Shown piece after piece: positions 6,937 to 9,911 of a DNA stretch of 9,911 nt (within the stretch, counting starts at the first letter, position 1; each line of letters begins with the position of its first letter). Under the pieces are notes generated by a model. It ran no database searches. It worked only from the letters and a program-made list of their open reading frames with translations, and was not told where the DNA came from. Origin of the DNA: Acidobacteriota bacterium (GTDB lineage: Bacteria > Acidobacteriota > Terriglobia > Terriglobales > Acidobacteriaceae); assembly GCA_021810735.1 (NCBI GenBank), contig JAJZIF010000095.1:1-9911 (forward strand). Direction: 5' to 3'. Made by a program: the position numbers and the translations under genes.

Positions 6937-8010
6937 ATGCAGCATCCGTCACAATTCGCGCACCGCCGCCCCCAGGGCGATCCGGAATCCGGCATCGTTC
7001 TCCTCGTCGTCATCTTCCTCACCTTCCTGCTGCTCCTTTCGCTTGCCATCGCCGCGCCCCGATGGGCTCATGAACTGAAACGCCAAAGAGACATTGACGC
7101 CATCCACTGCGGCGAGGCGTACGAGCGCGCCATCCAGCTCTATTACCGCCAATTTCAGCAGTACCCCGCCACCATCAAACAGCTGGAAGACACCAACAAC
7201 GTTCGATTTCTCCGGAAACCCTGCAAAGATCCCCTCACCGGCAAGAATGATTGGAAGCTCGTCCTATACGGCCATGCCCATGTTCACCCGCTTGGCCTTT
7301 TCGGAAAGCCGCTCTCCGATCTCGGCTCGATCCAGGCCTCCGGCGGTATGTATGCGGTATCGGGTAGTTCCAGTTCCGGCGCATCTGCCCCTTCTGCCAG
7401 CAGCACCTCCGGCAACAGCAGCATGGGCTTTGGTGCCGGACCCACCTCCAGCCCACTTTCCTCCTCCGCCCCTGGATCTGCCATGGGCGGATCGCTGGGA
7501 GGCTCCGGGCTCGGCTCCAGCCCAACGCTCGGCTCCAGCCCAACGGGTGGCTCCAGCCCAACGGGTGGCCTCAACGGCTCCTCCACCCTCGGATCGCCCA
7601 CCTCCTCAAGTGATGGCTTCCACACCAGTGCACCTTTTGTCGGCGTCGTACCGCCCATCAAGGGGCACTCCATTGTCGACTACCGCGCCCAGAGTAACTA
7701 CGACCGCTGGGAGTTCAATTACGATCCCATCGTTGACGAGCTGCGTGCCAAAGTCTCCATCCTCGGCGGAAGCCAGAGCGATCTCAACGGCGCCACCAGC
7801 CTGAACGGCTCCAATAGCTCCAACAAATCTTCCAGCAACTCGAACAGTCTCTTCGGCGGCAGCAACGGTTTCGGCAGTTCCAACCCGCTGTCCAACTCCG
7901 GCAGTTCCAGCAATTCCGGAAACAGCAATAACTCCGGAAACTCCAGCAACTCTGGAAGCAGCACCAATTCATCCGGCTCCGGCAACTCCGGTTCCAGTTC
8001 CTCACAATAG
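6937..8010 (+). CDS. Divergent pseudopilin with Ser/Gly/Asn-rich region
   Basis: This is a type IV pilin-like protein of the T2SS/T4P class. A short leader ends at Gly19, followed by a hydrophobic helix (20-40: IVLLVVIFLTFLLLLSLAIA) and a long amphipathic alpha helix (41-75). If a prepilin peptidase cuts after Gly19, position +5 is Val24 instead of the near-invariant Glu, as seen in the GspK minor pseudopilins. The globular part includes KDPLTGKNDWK (97-107), recalling the GspG motif, and then a Ser/Gly/Pro-rich insert (142-230). A conserved-looking segment follows at 234-264 (FVGVVPPIKGHSIVDYR, then WEFNYDP), and a Ser/Asn/Gly-rich tail (280-357). At 357 residues it is more than twice a normal GspG. 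AGGA at 6927-6930 precedes the ATG; a 60-base gap separates it from the upstream gene, so it may be translated independently. A terminator follows at once. Confidence 0.78.
   Translation: MQHPSQFAHRRPQGDPESGIVLLVVIFLTFLLLLSLAIAAPRWAHELKRQRDIDAIHCGEAYERAIQLYYRQFQQYPATIKQLEDTNNVRFLRKPCKDPLTGKNDWKLVLYGHAHVHPLGLFGKPLSDLGSIQASGGMYAVSGSSSSGASAPSASSTSGNSSMGFGAGPTSSPLSSSAPGSAMGGSLGGSGLGSSPTLGSSPTGGSSPTGGLNGSSTLGSPTSSSDGFHTSAPFVGVVPPIKGHSIVDYRAQSNYDRWEFNYDPIVDELRAKVSILGGSQSDLNGATSLNGSNSSNKSSSNSNSLFGGSNGFGSSNPLSNSGSSSNSGNSNNSGNSSNSGSSTNSSGSGNSGSSSSQ
7513..7566 (+). repeat. 18-base tandem repeat, three copies, inside the pseudopilin
   Basis: Three head-to-tail units starting GGCTCCAGCCCAACG lie at 7513-7530, 7531-7548 and 7549-7566. 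The last two units are identical and the first differs only in its final codon. They are in frame and encode GSSPTL, GSSPTG, GSSPTG (residues 193-210). A partial unit (GGCTCCGGGCTC, 7501-7512) precedes them. The unit length is a multiple of three, so copy-number change would keep the frame. Confidence 0.92.
7893..8000 (+). repeat. Degenerate Ser/Asn/Gly coding repeats at the pseudopilin C-terminus
   Basis: Short imperfect units built from AACTCCGG and CAGCAA/TTCCAGC recur here, encoding alternations such as NSGSSSNSGNSNNSGNSSNSG. Synonymous codon differences between copies argue that the composition is old or selected at protein level rather than a fresh duplication. Confidence 0.75.
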
Positions 8011-8036
8011 AAAAGGCTCGCCGAAGCGAGCCTTTT
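8011..8036. terminator. Bidirectional intrinsic terminator between convergent genes
   Basis: AAAAGGCTCGC pairs perfectly with GCGAGCCTTTT to give an 11-bp stem and a 4-base loop. On the plus strand the loop is CGAA with TTTT at the 3' side; read on the minus strand the loop is UUCG closed by C-G, the classic very stable tetraloop, again followed by TTTT. The stem starts immediately after the pseudopilin stop (8010) and lies 23 bases beyond the erpA stop, so it can serve both transcripts. Confidence 0.92.
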
Positions 8037-8059
8037 GCCTGGAATCTCGTAGTACCGCG

Positions 8060-8428
8060 TTACACGCTGAACGATGATCCGCAGCCGCAGGTGTTCTTCA
8101 CATTCGGATTCTCGAACTTGAACCCGGCCGCTTCCAGCGTCTCCACGTAGTCCACCACGCAGCCCTGCAGGTACATCAGCGACGTCGCATCGACATACAC
8201 CTTTAACCCGTCGAAATTTAGTACCTTGTCCATCATCCCGGCCTGATTCTCAAACGACATCGAGTACTGGAAACCCGAGCAACCGCCGCCTACCACGCCA
8301 ATGCGCAGCCCGGTCGGCAAAGGATCCTGCGTTGCCATGATTTCGCGCACCTTCGCGACTGCCGTTCCGGTCAGGGTCAGCGGGGTGGTTAGTTGTGCAG
8401 TCTCCGGGGTGCTGGTTGCGGTTGCCAT
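8060..8428 (-). CDS. erpA: A-type iron-sulfur carrier (ErpA/IscA/HesB family)
   Basis: This cytoplasmic protein receives nascent Fe-S clusters and passes them to apo-enzymes. The 122 residues include the three family cysteines: Cys50 in GGGCSGFQY and Cys114/Cys116 in CGCG near the C-terminus. The Cys50-Cys114 distance of 64 matches the IscA spacing. The ATG at 8428 is chosen because AAGGAG (8442-8437 on this strand) lies 8 bases upstream; an upstream in-frame TTG at 8434 would be only 2 bases from it. The first 12 residues are Thr/Ala-rich and poorly conserved. No other isc/suf gene is adjacent, so it looks like a standalone carrier. ErpA, IscA and SufA cannot be separated with certainty by eye. 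Confidence 0.94.
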   Translation of the reverse strand: MATATSTPETAQLTTPLTLTGTAVAKVREIMATQDPLPTGLRIGVVGGGCSGFQYSMSFENQAGMMDKVLNFDGLKVYVDATSLMYLQGCVVDYVETLEAAGFKFENPNVKNTCGCGSSFSV

Positions 8429-8436
8429 GGGCAAAT

Positions 8437-8442
8437 CTCCTT
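8437..8442 (-). promoter_or_regulatory. Ribosome binding site of erpA
   Basis: AAGGAG on the minus strand, 8 bases before the ATG at 8428. It decides the start in favour of this ATG over the upstream TTG. Confidence 0.8.
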
Positions 8443-8658
8443 GGAAGTTCCTCTTTACAGTTTACCTTCGATGTACCGGCAGATGCCACAATTTCCAGCG
8501 CACTGCCGGCCTTTACTTGGATGCGCCCACTCTTCCCCGCGATTCCCCCCAACCGGAAACCCGCTGATATCAAACCACTTTCCCGCCCAGCGCCCCCTTC
8601 GGCGGCACAGGTCGCCAGACTGTCAACTCATAACTCAAAGACTATGTTGAAAATCACT

Positions 8659-8687
8659 GTGCAAATCCCCCCCACCGGGGCTAATAT
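8659..8687 (+). promoter_or_regulatory. Weak sigma70-like promoter candidate
   Basis: GTGCAA (8659-8664), a 17-base spacer, then TAATAT (8682-8687). The -10 matches TATAAT at four positions and the -35 matches TTGACA at only three. It would give a leader of roughly 75-80 bases before the ATG at 8772. This is a suggestion only. Confidence 0.25.
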
Positions 8688-8760
8688 GCAGTCGACGGCC
8701 CCTCCTGCCCCGAGGCAGTTGCTGGCCTCTGGTATCTGGAGCCGCCTCTGTCAATACACC

Positions 8761-8766
8761 GGAGGT
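8761..8766 (+). promoter_or_regulatory. Strong ribosome binding site of the 90-residue membrane protein gene
   Basis: GGAGGT lies 5-6 bases before the ATG at 8772. This near-consensus site is the main argument that the short gene downstream is real. Confidence 0.8.
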
Positions 8767-8771
8767 GTTGT

Positions 8772-9044
8772 ATGGGCGTTAGGCCAATCATTTGGATCGT
8801 CTGGGCTGCTGTAGCCACAATTCTCGCCGCGCTCCTGATCTATCGGGGAACACTGCTTCAGAACGAGGAAGATCAGCTGTACCTCGATGCAAATGCCGAA
8901 CATCAGCAACACGAGCAGGAACTGATACTCAATCGCGCCAAGAAACTCACACCCTATGTCTACGCTGCCACCGCGGTCACATGCCTCATGGGACTCGGAA
9001 TTCTCGGTTACATCATCATGGAAGCGGTCAAAAACCTAAGCTAA
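8772..9044 (+). CDS. Small two-helix membrane protein of unknown function
   Basis: The 90-residue product has a first hydrophobic helix at about 5-24, a charged Glu/Gln/His-rich amphipathic stretch (about 30-58, with NEEDQLYLDANAEHQQHEQE) and a second hydrophobic helix at about 61-83. Both termini would lie on the same side of the membrane. The start is supported by GGAGGT at 8761, and a strong hairpin follows 3 bases after the stop, making a compact monocistronic unit. I recognise no named family; similar small proteins with an acidic loop between two helices occur in Acidobacteriota to my memory, which I cannot confirm here. Codon use resembles the neighbours. Function is unknown; a membrane-complex accessory subunit is possible but unsupported. 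Confidence 0.8.
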   Translation: MGVRPIIWIVWAAVATILAALLIYRGTLLQNEEDQLYLDANAEHQQHEQELILNRAKKLTPYVYAATAVTCLMGLGILGYIIMEAVKNLS

Positions 9045-9047
9045 ACA

Positions 9048-9080
9048 GGGCAGCCTGCCAAGGAGGCTGGCAGGCTGTCC
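9048..9080 (+). terminator. Strong hairpin after the small membrane protein gene
   Basis: CAGCCTGCCA (9051-9060) pairs perfectly with TGGCAGGCTG (9068-9077) around a 7-base loop. Three further pairs (two G-C, one G-T) extend the stem to 13 bp at 9048-9080. The stem begins 3 bases after the TAA stop. No T-run follows, so it may be a terminator of the U-poor kind or an mRNA 3'-end stabiliser. Confidence 0.65.
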
Positions 9081-9541
9081 ATCCCCTCACGATTGTCAGT
9101 GGCAGATGCTCGTTTGCGCGCGCTTTGATTGATTGCCCCTGATATTCGCCTCAAATTCGATCGGACCTGAACGCGCCTCTGCCAGCGTTATCTGGCTGGA
9201 ATCTGATTCCGCCTGAAGCGAACGCAACATTCCTGCCGCAGTCCTTGCTTCCGGTGCTCAGTCATCCCCTTGCGCCACCTGCCCGGAAATACCTCCCCGT
9301 CAGATCGCTGACACCTTTTCGAAACCTGCGCAGACGTATCCATGTGACCCATGTCACAGACGGCACACTTGACTCGCCTTGACCATTCTTCCCTGAGTCG
9401 GATTCCTGCCTGGCACGAAACGGGACCGGCCGTACGCTTCGTCTCTCGTGAATTTGCGTTTGAATCGCTTCCCCGTCTCAGGGCGAATTGCTGCTGATGC
9501 GGTGGATCGTTCCGACAAATCTGTCACCGAATATCTCTTCT
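9081..9541. other. Intergenic region without recognisable genes
   Basis: I see no open frame here with a ribosome binding site, family motif or the C-ending codon pattern of neighbouring genes, and no tRNA or known RNA fold. It contains short inverted repeats: GTCAG-ATCG-CTGAC (9299-9312) and an exact CRP-type palindrome (9343-9358), with TTGACT (9369-9374) and TTGACC (9379-9384) just downstream. It probably holds the control region of the oxygenase gene, but about 460 bases is long for this purpose, so a small RNA or an eroded gene is possible. Confidence 0.6.
9343..9358. promoter_or_regulatory. CRP/FNR-family-type operator palindrome
   Basis: TGTGACCCATGTCACA matches the E. coli CRP consensus TGTGA-N6-TCACA in all ten defined positions and is symmetric over 12 bases. 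It lies about 200 bases upstream of the oxygenase start. A TTGACC at 9379-9384 would put the site centre near -63 of the implied start point, close to the -61.5 spacing of class I activation, but the matching -10 (ATTCCT, 9402-9407) is poor. Confidence 0.5.
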
Positions 9542-9547
9542 GAGGGG
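9542..9547 (+). promoter_or_regulatory. Ribosome binding site of the 3'-terminal gene
   Basis: GAGGGG, 7 bases before the ATG at 9555. An in-frame TGA immediately before the ATG (9552-9554) excludes any upstream start. Confidence 0.7.
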
Positions 9548-9554
9548 TGCCTGA

Positions 9555-9911
9555 ATGCAGCATCTGAATCTTGCTTCCATACAAATTGCTTCTCCCCAGG
9601 ATTTCCAAACCCGGCAGCCATATCCATGGGTCTCGTTGGAAAATCCACTAACCCCCGACGGATATGAGAACCTGCGCCAGACCATGCCCGATGTTGCCGG
9701 CTTCAATCGCCTTGTCGGCGTCAAACGCGCTTATGGACAAGCCCCGCACGACCGCTACCTCCTGCACTACAGGCCCGATCTCGACCTCGCAGCTCCGTGG
9801 AAGGAATTCATCGCCGAATTACAAGGCAGCGAATACCAGGCTTTCCTCCGCCGCATGCTCGGCCCGCACAAGTTCATCCTTACCTTCGAGTGGTATTACG
9901 CATGGGAAGGC
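9555..9911 (+). CDS. Probable 2-oxoglutarate/Fe(II) oxygenase, 3' end missing
   Basis: Only the first 119 codons are present; the frame is open to the end of the window. The start is well defined: TGA directly upstream in frame and GAGGGG 7 bases away. The segment VGVKRAYGQAPHDRYLLHYR (54-73), followed by PWKEFIAELQGSEYQAFLRR (81-100) and FEWYYAWEG, resembles the N-terminal part of bacterial 2OG-Fe(II) oxygenases of the prolyl-4-hydroxylase-like group. In those proteins this part precedes the HxD...H iron site and the Arg that binds 2-oxoglutarate. Those residues would lie beyond the window, so catalytic competence cannot be judged. Family assignment is from memory of similar sequences, without a search. 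A CRP-type site 200 bases upstream may control it. Confidence 0.62.
   Translation, partial: MQHLNLASIQIASPQDFQTRQPYPWVSLENPLTPDGYENLRQTMPDVAGFNRLVGVKRAYGQAPHDRYLLHYRPDLDLAAPWKEFIAELQGSEYQAFLRRMLGPHKFILTFEWYYAWEG

Larger units (their letters stand above)
8443..8771. other. Divergent intergenic region between erpA and the small membrane protein gene
   Basis: This gap of about 330 bases must carry the promoters for both flanking genes. No reading frame in it has convincing coding character. On the plus strand a possible promoter lies at 8659-8687. On the minus strand AT-richer sequence near 8454-8464 (TAAACT on that strand) could be an erpA -10, but no -35 at proper spacing is evident. A small hairpin CTGCC-CCGA-GGCAG (8705-8718) would lie in the leader of the plus-strand gene. 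Confidence 0.5.

Noticed and set aside
7501..8000. CRISPR-like or minisatellite array
   Set aside because: The repeats have no unique spacers and are in-frame coding repeats of the pseudopilin.
7719..8005. Leu/Pro/Glu-rich or Cys/Trp/Arg-rich minus-strand frames opposite the pseudopilin tail
   Set aside because: They arise from the repetitive Ser/Asn/Gly codons read in reverse; no independent gene signals are present.
8429..8434. TTG start for erpA two codons upstream
   Set aside because: It is only 2 bases from the AAGGAG ribosome binding site; the ATG at 8428 has the correct 8-base spacing.
8250..8814. Several overlapping plus- and minus-strand open frames around the erpA promoter region
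   Set aside because: They are out-of-frame readings of erpA or of the intergenic region, without ribosome binding sites or family features.
9354..9608. 84-codon minus-strand open frame across the oxygenase start
   Set aside because: No domain is recognisable, it overlaps the supported oxygenase start and ribosome binding site, and its composition does not resemble the real genes here.

Overview
This window looks like chromosomal DNA of an Acidobacteriota member (Terriglobia/Acidobacteriaceae type). The basis is inference: high GC with strongly C-ending codons, a Ycf48/BNR-like protein next to a compact type IV pilus/type II secretion (T4P/T2SS) cluster, and recognisable family sequences rather than any marker gene. 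No mobile element, CRISPR array, tRNA or rRNA was found.

Layout. 1-1032 is the 3' part of a beta-propeller (Asp-box/BNR, Ycf48-like) protein. 1108-8010 is a seven-gene, same-strand cluster for the inner-membrane part of a T4P/T2SS machine: a PilC/GspF platform protein, a PilB/GspE ATPase, PilM-like, PilN-like and PilO-like assembly proteins, a GspC/PilP-like protein and an unusual pseudopilin. From the ATPase to the GspC/PilP-like gene, consecutive genes overlap at stop/start codons, which implies translational coupling. A perfect 11-bp hairpin with T-tracts on both sides (8011-8036) ends this cluster and also the convergent erpA-type iron-sulfur carrier gene (8060-8428, minus strand). A 90-residue two-helix membrane protein (8772-9044) follows and ends at another strong hairpin. 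A 510-base gap comes next, holding an exact CRP-type palindrome (9343-9358). The window closes with the first 119 codons of a probable 2-oxoglutarate/Fe(II) oxygenase.

How the genes work together. The ATPase would drive the PilC-type platform, while the PilM/N/O/P set links the cytoplasmic motor to the periplasm and, by homology, to an outer-membrane secretin. No secretin, retraction ATPase (PilT), prepilin peptidase or canonical major pilin lies in the window, so these must be encoded elsewhere or the machine is reduced. The most unusual parts are the pseudopilin, which lacks Glu at +5 and carries a long Ser/Gly/Asn-rich region built on short repeats, the PilM homologue with degenerate nucleotide-binding motifs, and the shortened N-terminal domain of the ATPase. 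I found no convincing wholly new system; the cluster is best read as a divergent lineage-specific T4P/T2SS machine.
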